Numbered from the stretch's first letter, positions 8,703 to 17,939 are shown. The stretch: DNA of 64,000 nucleotides from Alphaproteobacteria bacterium (GCA_900768875.1 CAAGEP010000016.1:101211-165210); one strand, 5' to 3'. The notes: generated by a model from the letters alone, not told the origin. Translations and numbers: made by a program.

Positions 8703-9545
8703 GTGTCAAAATCATCGGGTTTAATCAAAAAAAGCATTCTGACGGCGGTTATTGCGGGCGTCACGGCGTCATGCGGTTCGTTTGTCGATCCGTTTGAACA
8801 AAAAACGATTATCACGCCGAAAGCTCCGTCTTCCGTCATTATTTGCCGTTCCGCGCAATGCGCCCCTGCCAGAACGAACATGACGCGCGAATTCATGTAC
8901 AACAGCCTGTACAACCTGTTCGACAACAATCTGGATTCCCAAATTCTGCTGTGCGAAGCCGATCCCGCCACCCACACCTGCTTTGAAAACTATCTGCAGT
9001 TTCAAATCAAAGCGGGCGTTACTCCCGCCACGGTCGTCATAGACTCGGCGAAACTGTTGGATGTCCGTTTGAATAAAAACGAACAAATTGTCAACATCGC
9101 GCTGGATTACAACATGCACTACAACGCGTTGCGTCCGCAATGCCGCGCGTCCAACAACGCTTTGTTCGTTAAATCGCCCGATTACGTTTTAATGGAAGAC
9201 ACGGGATACCGCTGCAAATTCACAACCGTTTCAACCTCTTTGCTGTCCACCGTTTTCGCCATTGACTACATCAACATGGATTACGGCGAAATCGGCGCCA
9301 GCTATTCCATCGGCGTTTCCGGTTCCGCATACGGCGGCGGCACGGGATATGTGATGATGCGTTTCCAGAAAAACGCCCTGCCCTCAAATCCCAAAAAGTT
9401 CGTTCTGCCCAAACCCGAACCGATAGAACCCGCCATGCCCGTCGAAATGCAGGGAAACACCCGTCAAGAGTACGGGGTCAAAACGGACAGCGGCAAAAAA
9501 TTGTCGCCGGGGCAGTACAAAGTCAGCCCGATTCCTTTGAAATAA
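8703..9545 (+). CDS. secreted, probably lipid-anchored hypothetical protein
   Basis: 280 residues from a GTG start with GGAG eight bases upstream. The N-terminus is a signal sequence ending VTASCGS; the Cys may be lipidated, though the lipobox is weak because Thr occupies position -3. The mature protein has paired cysteines (ICRSAQC, LLCEADPATHTC, one near QCRAS and one near YRC) suggesting disulfides, an Asn/Tyr-rich middle, and a Gly-rich segment (SGSAYGGGTGY). The C-terminal 50 residues are Pro-rich and probably unstructured. No family recognised. A bidirectional terminator follows at once, so it is monocistronic. Confidence 0.7.
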   Translation: MSKSSGLIKKSILTAVIAGVTASCGSFVDPFEQKTIITPKAPSSVIICRSAQCAPARTNMTREFMYNSLYNLFDNNLDSQILLCEADPATHTCFENYLQFQIKAGVTPATVVIDSAKLLDVRLNKNEQIVNIALDYNMHYNALRPQCRASNNALFVKSPDYVLMEDTGYRCKFTTVSTSLLSTVFAIDYINMDYGEIGASYSIGVSGSAYGGGTGYVMMRFQKNALPSNPKKFVLPKPEPIEPAMPVEMQGNTRQEYGVKTDSGKKLSPGQYKVSPIPLK

Positions 9546-9548
9546 AAA

Positions 9549-9573
9549 AAAGCCCTCGTCAGAGGGCTTTTTC
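9549..9573. terminator. bidirectional rho-independent terminator
   Basis: A perfect 9-bp stem, AAAGCCCTC (9549-9557) / GAGGGCTTT (9562-9570), with loop GTCA. It is followed by Ts on the plus strand and preceded by an A tract that gives Ts on the minus strand. It separates the convergent genes ending at 9545 and 9579. Confidence 0.9.
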
Positions 9574-9578
9574 AATAT

Positions 9579-11450
9579 TCAGCGCTGTTTGTTCCGCACG
9601 GCCGCTTTGACAACGGCGGGATTGGCTTTCGCCTGCCCCTGCGTTTGCCCTTTGGCTTTGTTTTTGTTCATCCCCAGCTCGTCGGTCAGCACTTCCAGTT
9701 CGTCGACAAAGCCCTTGATGACGTTCAAGCCTTTCTTCCAGAAATCGGATTTGGAAGCGTCCAATCCGAACGGCTTGAGCATGGACTTATGGCGTTCCGA
9801 TCCGCCTTTTCCCAGCATTTCCATATACTTGTTCGGGAAATCCTTGACTTTGCCCTCTTCGTACACATTGTACAGGGAATTGACCAGGCAATCGCCGAAC
9901 GCGTAGCCGTACACATAAAACGGCGTGTGAACCATGTGCGGAATCGTCGCCCACGCCGAACTGGAGCGATCGTCGTTTTTCACGGCAGGTCCCAAAGCTT
10001 CGGTCTGCGTTTTCGTCCATATCGCGTTGAGCTTGTCGGGCGACAGTTCGCCTTCCTTGCGGCGGGTGGAGTGAACGTCAGTTTCAAAGCGGTGGAAAGC
10101 GATTTGACGCACGGTCGTGTTCAGCATGGAACCCGTTTTTTCCGCCAGCATCGCAAAGCGCTGTTTGGGATCTTTTTCGTGCTTCAGCATATATTTGAAC
10201 GTCATCATTTCGCCGAAAATGGACGCCGTTTCAGCCAGCGTAATCGGCGTTTCGGACTTCAAAAGCCCCTGTTTGCGCGCCAAATACTGGTGGACGCCGT
10301 GTCCCAATTCGTGCGCCAGCGTCATCACGTCGCCCGAACTGCCCATAAAATTCAGCATCAGATACGGATGCGCGGACGGCACGGCGGGATGAGCGTACGC
10401 CCCGCCTTCTTTGCCTTCTTTGGGAGCGACGTCAATCCAGTTGTTGTCGAAAAACTTTTTGCCGATAGCCGCCATTTCGGGCGAAAATTCGTTGTACGCC
10501 GCCAAAACGGTGGCTTTGGCTTCGTCCCATGTGTATTTGCGTCCCTCAACCCCCGGAATCGGAGCGTTTCTGTCCCAGTATTCCAGTTTGTCCACGCCCA
10601 GCCAGTCGGCTTTCATTTTATAATAGCGGTGAGAAATGTCCGCATGGCTGTCCACAACGGAATCGACCAAAGCGTCGACGACTTCGTCTTCGACCTGATT
10701 GGCGACGTTGCGTTCGGAAATCGGGCGTTTGTAGCCGCGCCATTCGTCCTCGATTTGCTTGTCTTTCGCCAACGTGTTGGTAATCAAAGCGAACACGGGC
10801 ATATTCCGCTTCATCACGCGATCGATTTCCGCACCCGCTTCGTGGCGGGTTTCCATATCGGGCGACGACATCAAAGCGGACGCTTCGGGTTCGGTCAGCT
10901 GTTTGCCGCCGACGTTAAAGCGCAGTCCCGCCATGGTTTCGTCATACAAACGGTTCCACGCGGTCGCGCTGCTCATCGATTTGTCCAACAGCATTTTTTC
11001 CAAGTTTTCGGGCAACTGGTGTTCGCGTCCCGCGCGGACGTTTTCCAGCCACGGCGCATAGTCCCGCACCGTTTCGTCGGACAGTTTGTCCTTCAGTTCC
11101 GAATCGCTGAGCTTGTTGATTTCCAACGTATAGAACAGCATTTTTCCCGCAACGTCGTTTCCTTTTTCCTGCACGTTTTGGTAAAAGCCCGAAACAACGG
11201 GATCGTTCATGTTCGTCGAATGCATCAAATACGCGTAAGTATCCAGCTTTTGCGCCGTTTCGTTCAGTTTTTCGTATTCGACGATGGATTTTCCGAATTC
11301 CGCGGGCGACAATTCGCTCAGCCCGCCTTTGTAACGGGTTTCAAAACGGGTTGCCCCCGCGCTGAGCGCCGCCATATCCTTTTTCAATTCGGGCGAATCC
11401 ATGGATTCGTACAAATCGCTCAAGTCCCACTTCGGCATTTCTTCAGTCAT
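9579..11450 (-). CDS. pepF: M3 family oligoendopeptidase F
   Basis: A zinc metallopeptidase of the PepF type that cleaves short peptides in the cytoplasm. The zinc motif is LAHELGHG, with H380-E-L-G-H384, and a downstream Glu in ETASIFGE supplies the third ligand. The length of 623 is normal for the family. The last 30 residues are Lys/Gln/Ala-rich and probably disordered. No signal peptide. AAAGGAG precedes the ATG. Transcribed alone, with a promoter-like sequence just upstream that overlaps the end of gmk, and a terminator just downstream. Confidence 0.92.
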   Translation of the reverse strand: MTEEMPKWDLSDLYESMDSPELKKDMAALSAGATRFETRYKGGLSELSPAEFGKSIVEYEKLNETAQKLDTYAYLMHSTNMNDPVVSGFYQNVQEKGNDVAGKMLFYTLEINKLSDSELKDKLSDETVRDYAPWLENVRAGREHQLPENLEKMLLDKSMSSATAWNRLYDETMAGLRFNVGGKQLTEPEASALMSSPDMETRHEAGAEIDRVMKRNMPVFALITNTLAKDKQIEDEWRGYKRPISERNVANQVEDEVVDALVDSVVDSHADISHRYYKMKADWLGVDKLEYWDRNAPIPGVEGRKYTWDEAKATVLAAYNEFSPEMAAIGKKFFDNNWIDVAPKEGKEGGAYAHPAVPSAHPYLMLNFMGSSGDVMTLAHELGHGVHQYLARKQGLLKSETPITLAETASIFGEMMTFKYMLKHEKDPKQRFAMLAEKTGSMLNTTVRQIAFHRFETDVHSTRRKEGELSPDKLNAIWTKTQTEALGPAVKNDDRSSSAWATIPHMVHTPFYVYGYAFGDCLVNSLYNVYEEGKVKDFPNKYMEMLGKGGSERHKSMLKPFGLDASKSDFWKKGLNVIKGFVDELEVLTDELGMNKNKAKGQTQGQAKANPAVVKAAVRNKQR

Positions 11451-11467
11451 CGAACAGCTCCTTTTTC

Positions 11468-11511
11468 TTCAAAATTTTCTTTATTTTTGTCCAAAAAATT
11501 TTGAATGTCAA
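11468..11511 (-). promoter_or_regulatory. pepF promoter candidate with 11-bp inverted repeat
   Basis: On the minus strand a consensus -35 TTGACA (11511-11506) is followed after 17 bases by AAAAAT (11488-11483) as a weak -10. A perfect inverted repeat, TTCAAAATTTT (11468-11478) / AAAATTTTGAA (11495-11505), spans the spacer and -10 region, so it could be an operator or an A/T-rich hairpin in the leader. Confidence 0.45.
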
Positions 11512-12140
11512 GCAGAAAGCATTTTATTTACAAAGGCTTGCAATCCGATTTGGCGCAAACGTTTCAACCGTTCCGCCGTTAAAATCGATTTGACCGCCTC
11601 GACACATTCGTCCAGATCTTGATTGATGACGACATAGTCGTATTCCTGCCAATGAGCGGCTTCGGTCGCGGCGGTCGCCATACGTTTTTTGACGTTTTCG
11701 GGGGAATCGTTGCGGTGAATCAAGCGTTGTTCCAGTTCGGGCAGCGACGGCGGCAAAATCGAAACGCTGACCACGTCGTCGCGGGCGGTTTGCGCCAGCT
11801 GGCGCGCGCCCTGCCATTCGATATCGAACAAAACGTCTTTGCCCGCGCCAAGGGCGGCTTGGACGGGTTTCGCGGGCGTGCCGTAGCAGTTTCCGCAAAA
11901 TTCGGCGTGCTCCAAAAACTCGCCGTTTTTGACCATTTCGTCGTATTGTTCACGGGTAACAAAGAAATAATCCTTGCCGTCGACTTCACCTGCGCGCGGG
12001 GCGCGGGTCGTTGCGGACACGGACAAAAAGAAATTCGGATCGCTGTCCAAAATACGGTGGGAAATCGCCGTTTTTCCCGTCCCCGACGGCGACGAAAGCA
12101 CCAACATCAAGCCGCGTCTTGCAATTCCGTTGTTAATCAT
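11508..12140 (-). CDS. gmk: guanylate kinase
   Basis: Phosphorylates GMP to GDP with ATP. The 210-residue protein starts MINNGIARRG and has the P-loop SSPSGTGKT at residues 16-24. The GMP-binding region includes TTRAPRAGEVDGKDYFFV and EFLEHAEF; the family motif FDIEWQGARQL follows. The ATG at 12140 is fixed by AAGGAGAACGCT upstream; the open frame runs on upstream through yicC but that part is not gmk. It lies 11 bases after yicC, a pairing seen in many bacteria. Confidence 0.97.
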   Translation of the reverse strand: MINNGIARRGLMLVLSSPSGTGKTAISHRILDSDPNFFLSVSATTRAPRAGEVDGKDYFFVTREQYDEMVKNGEFLEHAEFCGNCYGTPAKPVQAALGAGKDVLFDIEWQGARQLAQTARDDVVSVSILPPSLPELEQRLIHRNDSPENVKKRMATAATEAAHWQEYDYVVINQDLDECVEAVKSILTAERLKRLRQIGLQAFVNKMLSA

Positions 12141-12151
12141 AGCGTTCTCCT

Positions 12152-12988
12152 TTATTCGATATTTTGGATTTGTTCGCGCAAACGGTCGATTTCCGACTTT
12201 AATGCCAATCCCGTCCGCGTCAGTTCGATATCCGCGGATTTCGAGCAAAGCGTGTTGGCTTCGCGGTTGAATTCCTGACACAAAAAGTCCAGCTTGCGCC
12301 CGACGGATCCGTCCTGCCCGAACAATTCGCGGGCGGTTTCGACATGGGCTTTCAGCCGATCGAGTTCTTCGCGCACATCGGCGCGCAGCATCCACGCCGT
12401 CACTTCCTGCAAGAACCGTTCTTCGGGCAGCGGCGCGGCGTCTTTCAACGATTCGTACTGCGCTTTCAGCGTTTGGCGGATTTTTTCGTTCTGAGCATCG
12501 GCGCGCGTTTCCGCCGTTTTCACCAAAGCTTCAATGGAATCGACGATTTCGGACAGACATTTTTTCAGCTTTTCGCCTTCTGCCAAGCGGGCTTTTTTCA
12601 ATTCCGCCGCCGCTTGTTTCAACGCCTGTTTCAGCGCGTCTTCCTCCGCCTTGGGCTGTCCCGATTCGACCACGCCTTTGACGGTCATCAGTGTTGCCAA
12701 ATCACCGACGTGAAAAGACGGATAGCGTTCGGCTTGGCGCAAAGCCTCGCGGCACAGCGTTTCCAAAAAATCCGAATTGACGCTCAGCGTTCCCGCCGCG
12801 TCGTCCGTATCCAAAGCCACCGTTATCGTGCCGCGCGCAAAATTTTGACGCAACACGGCGCGCACATCGTTGTCCAAGCTGTCAACCGCCAGTCTGGTGC
12901 GCACATCCAGCCCTTTGGCGTTGACGGAGCGCAGAGTCCAAATCCACCGTCCCGCTTTGACGCAGGCAAATCCTGTCATACTTTCCAT
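12152..12988 (-). CDS. yicC: YicC/YloC family endoribonuclease
   Basis: A 278-residue protein beginning MESMTGFA, as the family does, with R-S-V-N-A-K-G-L-D about 20 residues on and the C-terminal conserved domain (residues about 195-278: DFLCQEFNREANTLCSKS, then E-x-x-x-I-REQIQNIE). E. coli YicC and Bacillus YloC are RNA-processing nucleases acting on small RNAs or mRNAs; the family name is certain, the substrate here is not. AAAGGAAC precedes the ATG. It is the first gene of the yicC-gmk unit and is divergent from the SDR gene. Confidence 0.92.
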   Translation of the reverse strand: MESMTGFACVKAGRWIWTLRSVNAKGLDVRTRLAVDSLDNDVRAVLRQNFARGTITVALDTDDAAGTLSVNSDFLETLCREALRQAERYPSFHVGDLATLMTVKGVVESGQPKAEEDALKQALKQAAAELKKARLAEGEKLKKCLSEIVDSIEALVKTAETRADAQNEKIRQTLKAQYESLKDAAPLPEERFLQEVTAWMLRADVREELDRLKAHVETARELFGQDGSVGRKLDFLCQEFNREANTLCSKSADIELTRTGLALKSEIDRLREQIQNIE

Positions 12989-13056
12989 TTTTTAAAGTTC
13001 CTTTAAACCGTTTGCTTTAAGTTATAGCCAAATAAGCTTGATAAGGGAAAGCAAAA

Positions 13057-13821
13057 ATGAAAAATCCGCAGCATATTTTAATCACGGGCGCATCCAGCGG
13101 CATCGGCGAAGCTTTGGCGATTCATTACGCCGCAAAGGACACGGTTTTGTTCTTGTGCGGACGAAACGCCGACCGCGTTCAAGCCGTCAAACAGGCGTGC
13201 GAAGCCAAAGGCGCGGTCGTTTACGCCGAACAAATCGACGTTACCGACGAAAAGCAAACAGCGGATTGGATAACGCGCTGCGACGAAACCGCGCCGCTGG
13301 ATTTGGTTATCGCCAACGCGGGCGTTTCGGCGGGACCGGGGGACGGAAACATCGAATCGGCAAAAACAACCCGCTTGATTTTCGCCGTCAACGTCAACGG
13401 CGTTTTAAACACCGTCCTGCCCGCTTTGGAACGAATGAAACCCCGCCGCAAAGGACAAATCGCGATGACCAGCTCGCTGGCGGGATACCGCGGACTGCCG
13501 TCAGCCCCCGCCTATTCGGGATCGAAAAACGCCGTGCGCGCATGGGGCGAAGCTCTGCGCGGGGCAATGAAGCCCGAAGGATTGGAAATCAACGTAATAT
13601 GCCCCGGATTCGTCAAATCGCGCATTACGGCGAAAAACAAATTTCCCATGCCGTTTTTGATGGAAGCGCCGCGCGCCGCCGACATCATCGCCAAGGGATT
13701 GGCAAAAAACAAAGGGCGGATTACTTTCCCGCCCCTGCTTGCGCTTTCCGTCTGGCTGATGAGCTGTCTGCCTGCGCCGATAGCGGAAATCCTGTTGTCG
13801 AAACTGCCCAAAAAGGCTTAG
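13057..13821 (+). CDS. short-chain dehydrogenase/reductase
   Basis: A classical SDR oxidoreductase of 254 residues. NAD(P) is bound at TGASSGIGE near the N-terminus. NAG stabilises the sheet (IANAG), and the catalytic Ser-Tyr-Lys set is S in MTSSLAG and Y-x3-K in AYSGSK. A Pro-Gly follows (VICPGF). A hydrophobic C-terminal segment (about residues 225-245) could associate with the membrane, as in lipid-modifying SDRs. The substrate cannot be predicted. Convergent with the next gene, overlapping by 4 bases. Confidence 0.9.
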   Translation: MKNPQHILITGASSGIGEALAIHYAAKDTVLFLCGRNADRVQAVKQACEAKGAVVYAEQIDVTDEKQTADWITRCDETAPLDLVIANAGVSAGPGDGNIESAKTTRLIFAVNVNGVLNTVLPALERMKPRRKGQIAMTSSLAGYRGLPSAPAYSGSKNAVRAWGEALRGAMKPEGLEINVICPGFVKSRITAKNKFPMPFLMEAPRAADIIAKGLAKNKGRITFPPLLALSVWLMSCLPAPIAEILLSKLPKKA

Positions 13822-14264
13822 TCGTCAATCAAAACGCCCCACGGATAAATGCGGCGCAAATCCTGATACTCATGGGGCATTTTGGCATAAGCCGCATCCA
13901 GTTCGCCGCCGAACACGTCGAAATCAATATTGTCGTCAACCTCGAATTCGTCCAACAGTGCGAACAACAGATATTCGGCAAAGATTTTACCTACTTTGGC
14001 TTTGTCAATCGCGCCGAACAGTTTGAATTCGGACAGCAGGTATTGCTTGTATTCCTTCAGATTTTCCAACGATTTCAAACGGGTCGCCAGCAACGGATCC
14101 ATGTCCTTGCGCACCTGCAAAGCGGTATCCACCATGGCGTTGACACGCATCGTGCGTTCTTCGTCCTCGGACACGTCATCCCCTTTCGCATCCATTTCGT
14201 TGATAAGGTTTTCTTCGTACATATCAATGAATTCCTGACGAACGGGATTGTTTTCAGCAGTCAT
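13818..14264 (-). CDS. acidic hypothetical protein, 148 aa
   Basis: No family recognised. The ATG at 14264 is preferred to a GTG at 14273 because AGAGGTG is correctly spaced. The product is strongly acidic and mostly helical by composition, with a central YKQYLLSEFKLFGAIDKAK region and C-terminal YPWGVLIDD. No signal peptide, membrane segment or metal motif. Monocistronic as far as can be seen, separated by 58 bases from the IalB-like gene. Confidence 0.65.
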   Translation of the reverse strand: MTAENNPVRQEFIDMYEENLINEMDAKGDDVSEDEERTMRVNAMVDTALQVRKDMDPLLATRLKSLENLKEYKQYLLSEFKLFGAIDKAKVGKIFAEYLLFALLDEFEVDDNIDFDVFGGELDAAYAKMPHEYQDLRRIYPWGVLIDD

Positions 14265-14322
14265 TGTTTTCACCTCTTGATTCGATTCTTAACGGAAGTG
14301 TAGCACTTCCCCGCGTCGGTTG

Positions 14323-14859
14323 CTATTCATTTTTTCCGGCGGGCTGACGGCACAGGCGGTTAATCGCCTCCATCGCGTTGTTAAAGCCTTTGAGCGAAAA
14401 AACATCGTGTGTTTCAATGCCTTGAACGGTCACCCCTTTGACCGTCAATCGAACGCCCGTATTCATCGCGCGGGCGATTTCCGCGTCGGTTTTCATATTT
14501 TTAGCCCAAGCGGTGTCTTCGCTGGTAAACAAATCGGCTTTGACTTTTCCGACACGCAAAATCGCTTCGGAACGCGGCATGAACGTATAGCCCGCCACAA
14601 AAGTCACCGTATCGTAGATTTCTTCGTTCGGACGGTTGGAAATCAGCAAAAACACATCGCCTCGGCGCGTATATTCGCCCGTCGACCGCAAAGGCATCGA
14701 CGACACAAAGCACACTTTGTCCTTTTTAGAGGTGTAAATATACGCGTTCCAATCGTCAAACACGCCGATATGCTGAACTTTTTGCGCATCAATCAACACT
14801 TCGGCTTTTGCGTCGAAACAAATCAGCACGGACAACAAAAACAAAATCTTTTTCAGCAA
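14323..14859 (-). CDS. secreted IalB-family protein
   Basis: 178 residues starting from TTG, with AAGGAG nine bases upstream. It has a signal peptide (KKILFLLSVLICFDAKA). The mature protein follows the invasion-associated-locus-B pattern: FDDWNAY, then KVCFVSSMP, a GDVFLLIS strand, AGYTFMP, and a C-terminal GIETHDVFSLKGF with a final Cys before the end; the two cysteines probably pair. In Bartonella IalB aids erythrocyte entry, but the family is widespread in free-living alphaproteobacteria too, so a virulence role is not implied. Last gene of a minus-strand run with the GT-like gene and rsmB. Confidence 0.75.
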   Translation of the reverse strand: MLKKILFLLSVLICFDAKAEVLIDAQKVQHIGVFDDWNAYIYTSKKDKVCFVSSMPLRSTGEYTRRGDVFLLISNRPNEEIYDTVTFVAGYTFMPRSEAILRVGKVKADLFTSEDTAWAKNMKTDAEIARAMNTGVRLTVKGVTVQGIETHDVFSLKGFNNAMEAINRLCRQPAGKNE

Positions 14860-14872
14860 AGGACTTTTCTCC

Positions 14873-15469
14873 TTATTTATTCAGCAGTCCCGTCGACTGC
14901 GTAAACGAAAACGGCTTTGACAGCAGATTATAACGTTCCGTCCAAAACGGCAAGCATTCTTGCCCGTCCGGCGAAAGCACCGCCTTTTTTTTGGCGAAAC
15001 GGGGCAAGCGTGCAATGACGGATTCGCCGGCGCATGCGACGGATCGGGCGTCCGTAATCAGCAAGGATGCCAATTTTCCCGCTTTCGGCATATCATCCAA
15101 CGTCAGGAAATAAGGGACGCGATACATTTTGGCGGCATTGCCCCACATCATCAGCGATTCCAAATCAAAGCAATGCATTGCTTGAATTTTATGCGTTCTG
15201 AAACAAGTGAACTGTCCCAAAGTGGTCGTCATCAAAATAAACAGCGCCTTGAAATAAAAATCGTTCGGATAAACCTGTTTTGCGACGGGAACGACCTCGA
15301 ATCCCAAGCGTTCCTTTTTCAGCAGTTTTGATATTTTTCCCTCTTTGTCGACGACGCAAAGCGGATTGACTTCGCCCGATTTTTGCAAAGCTTTTATCAT
15401 TGCGACCTTTTCCGCCGTCGATTCGTTGAAAGTTTCTTCGGTAAAGGGATACAGGATTGTTTGAGCCAT
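14873..15469 (-). CDS. hypothetical protein resembling an N-terminal glycosyltransferase half
   Basis: 198 residues without membrane segments. A middle stretch (AMHCFDLESLMMWGNAAKMY then RVPYFLTLDDM) resembles the donor-side approach of GT-B glycosyltransferases (location of the entry helix plus 'ancient P-x-x-x-T-x-D' pattern), and a later SVACAGESV segment fits too. The C-terminal sugar-nucleotide domain is missing, so this is either a truncated enzyme or a distant family. It begins 3 bases after the rsmB stop with AAAGGAT and ends 13 bases before the IalB-like gene. Confidence 0.55.
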   Translation of the reverse strand: MAQTILYPFTEETFNESTAEKVAMIKALQKSGEVNPLCVVDKEGKISKLLKKERLGFEVVPVAKQVYPNDFYFKALFILMTTTLGQFTCFRTHKIQAMHCFDLESLMMWGNAAKMYRVPYFLTLDDMPKAGKLASLLITDARSVACAGESVIARLPRFAKKKAVLSPDGQECLPFWTERYNLLSKPFSFTQSTGLLNK

Positions 15470-15472
15470 TTT

Positions 15473-16777
15473 TTATCCTTTGCGTTTCAAGCGGGCGGCG
15501 AAAAATCCGTCGCACCCGCCGCTTTGTTCGTAAAAATACGGCAAAACCGTCAAATCGCCCGTTTTTGAAATCATTTCCGCGGGAACCTCGCTCGTCAAAG
15601 GCAAGCGTTCGGCAAGCCCCGCATTGACAACCCCGTCGATTAACGCCCGCCCCTCGGACGGTAAAACGGAACAGACGCAATACACCAAAACGCCGTCGGG
15701 CTTCAGCAAAGTCAGCATTGTTTCCAACAGCTCTTTTTGCGTTTTGTTCAGCCGTTCGACATCGGCGGGCGTTCTGTGGCACACCACATCGGGATGGCGG
15801 CGCAAAGTCCCCGTCGCGGAACACGGCGCGTCCAGCAAAATCGCGTCAAAGCTTGCCTTTTGTTCCTTTTCCGCCCATACGCGCGCATCCGAAACAACGA
15901 CTTTGGCAGGCAGTTTCAGCCTGTCCAAGTTTTCTTTCAGCCGTTTGACGCGGTTTGCGGAAACATCGACGGCGACGACATCCGCGCCGCCCAAAACCAT
16001 TTGCGCCGTTTTTCCGCCGGGGGCTGCGCACACGTCGGCGGCTTTTTTACCCCGCAAATCACCGAACAGCGTCGCGGGCAAAGCGGCGGACAAATCCTGC
16101 ACCCACCACGCGCCGTCTTCAAACCCCGCCAAAGCGGGAACGGAAGCGGATTTTTCGCGCCGCAAAGTCCCCGTCGGCATAACAACCGCCTCCAGCTTTT
16201 CCGCCCATTCAGGGGCATCGCCTTTGACCGTAAAGTCCAGCGGCGCCTCCTCCAGTCCCGCCAAAGAGATTTTTTGGGCGACATCTTTGCCGTATTCCGC
16301 GCTCCATTGATTGAACAGCCAATCGGGAACATTCAGCGCGGCGGGATTTTGGGCGGCGGCGATTTCATCCCCGTCGCGCGCGACTTTGCGTAAAACGGCG
16401 TTGACCAGTCCCGCAAAGCCTTTGAACAGCCCGCCTTTGACCAAAGAAACCGCGGTTGAAACGGCGGCGTGCGGCGGCGTGTTCAAAAAAACAATCTGTG
16501 CGGCGGCAATGCGTAAAACATCCGTTACATACGCCGCCTTGTCAGGCAAAGGCTTGCTCAAAAAACGCCTCAGCAAATCGTCAATCTGCCCCAAGCGGCG
16601 CAAAGCCGTCGTCGCCAGCAGACGCACAAAAGTCCTGTCCCGAACATCCAAAGGCGCGGTTTTGTCCTGCCTGTCCATCAAAGCGGCGAATTCTTCCTCC
16701 AGCCCTTTTCCTTTGCGCACAACGGCGGACAACAGCTCGACGGCAAGGGCGCGTGTTAAAAAGTCGGGCGTTTTCAT
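15473..16777 (-). CDS. rsmB: 16S rRNA m5C967 methyltransferase RsmB/NOP type
   Basis: 434 residues. The N-terminal 130 form a NusB-like RNA-binding domain (ALAVELLSAVVRKG). The C-terminal two thirds form a Rossmann methyltransferase: SAM is bound at DVCAAPGGKTAQM. The two active-site cysteines are in LDAPCSATG and VYCVCSVLPSEG. It methylates cytosine 5 of 16S rRNA during ribosome maturation. The start overlaps the stop of the upstream membrane protein by 4 bases. Confidence 0.93.
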   Translation of the reverse strand: MKTPDFLTRALAVELLSAVVRKGKGLEEEFAALMDRQDKTAPLDVRDRTFVRLLATTALRRLGQIDDLLRRFLSKPLPDKAAYVTDVLRIAAAQIVFLNTPPHAAVSTAVSLVKGGLFKGFAGLVNAVLRKVARDGDEIAAAQNPAALNVPDWLFNQWSAEYGKDVAQKISLAGLEEAPLDFTVKGDAPEWAEKLEAVVMPTGTLRREKSASVPALAGFEDGAWWVQDLSAALPATLFGDLRGKKAADVCAAPGGKTAQMVLGGADVVAVDVSANRVKRLKENLDRLKLPAKVVVSDARVWAEKEQKASFDAILLDAPCSATGTLRRHPDVVCHRTPADVERLNKTQKELLETMLTLLKPDGVLVYCVCSVLPSEGRALIDGVVNAGLAERLPLTSEVPAEMISKTGDLTVLPYFYEQSGGCDGFFAARLKRKG

Positions 16778-17907
16778 TTTTTATCGGAATCCTTGTATTT
16801 TTCTTTCAAAGCCGCGTACGCTTCATTGGTTTCGCTCCAACCTTTGCGGGCATCCGCACCGATTTGTCTGAACAATCCCCGCACAGTCGTTTTGCCCGCA
16901 TCGGGATTAGCAATGCCGATTGCGAATTTAGCGTACAGCACAATGGCAATCACCACCATTTGCGGCTGAATGTAAGCTCTGTCCAGAGTCAGCAAAACCA
17001 TTGCGCCGAACAACAGATTGCGCCGCAATATAAAGCCCGCAATCCTGTCCATCGGAAAACCGCGGGCTTCCAACAGTTCGTAAAAAAAGACGGGGACGCG
17101 ATTTTCCCTGCGTCTGAATAAATTTTTAACAAATCGCCCCGCGCCGAAAAACAGTTCAAACAGCGGGTACGACAACAGCAGAGCGGCACATCCGCCCAAT
17201 CCTTTTTCCGCCAGCTGGAAACACATTCCCGTTACAGCGACGTTAAGCACGTTTTCCAGCGGCTTTTTCAGCGAAACATCAACCTTGTACAAGACGGCCA
17301 GACAATACATCGCCGCCGTCAAAGGCAGAAAAATACCGCCGAATTCCGTCAAAGCGCGGGGGGCGCGAGTTAAAAACAATGCCGCGAAAAACGTCGCTCC
17401 GATAAAAAAGGCCTGCGCGCAAACCAAGCCGCCGCGCTTGCCGCCAAATCCGCATTGCTTGAACAAAATCATCCAAACAGCCGCCGCCCCGACTTTGACA
17501 ACGGGAAGCGGCGCCGGAATTTTTTGAAAAACCGGCCACGCAGGCAACATGAACACCGCCGACACCAACGCCCCGAATTCCAGCAAAAAAGCCGCTTTCC
17601 GCCCCAATGCGGACGAACGGGGAATAAAGCCCGCCAACGCAAAAAACAACATCAAAACGCCAAACACGTTGCCGTTGACGCTTTCATACGGAACCTTGTC
17701 GGGCGCCAAAAAGAACAGCCCTGCCGCCGCCGCAAAAAAACATACGCCCTGCACCGAATTCAAATACGGCACTTCCCGCATTTCATCCCCCGCGATGGGA
17801 CCGCTCAAATACTCGGATCGCCGTTTCAGAACGAACAAACACAGCAGCACTGCAAAATCAACAACAAACAGCCCAATTATGAAAAACAAATAAACCGTAT
17901 TCGACAT
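16774..17907 (-). CDS. multi-pass membrane protein of unknown function
   Basis: 377 residues with roughly nine hydrophobic segments, the first two (residues 5-27 and about 55-68) separated by a charged loop. A positively charged cytoplasmic stretch (FVKNLFRRRENRVP) sits near residue 265, and the C-terminal 45 residues are soluble and Lys-rich (ANPDAGKTTVRGLFRQ). The topology suggests a lipid-linked sugar transferase or transporter, but no diagnostic motif was found. Overlaps rsmB by 4 bases (ATGA), so translation is probably coupled. Confidence 0.6.
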   Translation of the reverse strand: MSNTVYLFFIIGLFVVDFAVLLCLFVLKRRSEYLSGPIAGDEMREVPYLNSVQGVCFFAAAAGLFFLAPDKVPYESVNGNVFGVLMLFFALAGFIPRSSALGRKAAFLLEFGALVSAVFMLPAWPVFQKIPAPLPVVKVGAAAVWMILFKQCGFGGKRGGLVCAQAFFIGATFFAALFLTRAPRALTEFGGIFLPLTAAMYCLAVLYKVDVSLKKPLENVLNVAVTGMCFQLAEKGLGGCAALLLSYPLFELFFGAGRFVKNLFRRRENRVPVFFYELLEARGFPMDRIAGFILRRNLLFGAMVLLTLDRAYIQPQMVVIAIVLYAKFAIGIANPDAGKTTVRGLFRQIGADARKGWSETNEAYAALKEKYKDSDKK

Positions 17908-17939
17908 TTTTTCCCGCCGTCAGCAAATTTTAAACGGAA

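Noticed and set aside
9645..11504. 619-codon open frame on the plus strand opposite pepF
   Set aside because: It mirrors a well-supported M3 peptidase; the predicted protein is Arg/Phe/Gln-rich with no family features, a codon-bias artefact.
12141..12395. N-terminal extension of gmk
   Set aside because: It overlaps yicC in another frame, while AAGGAG and homology fix the start at 12140.
13038..14303. Long plus-strand frame overlapping the SDR gene and the acidic protein gene
   Set aside because: The SDR frame has all catalytic motifs; this frame is low-complexity Arg-rich and crosses two real genes.
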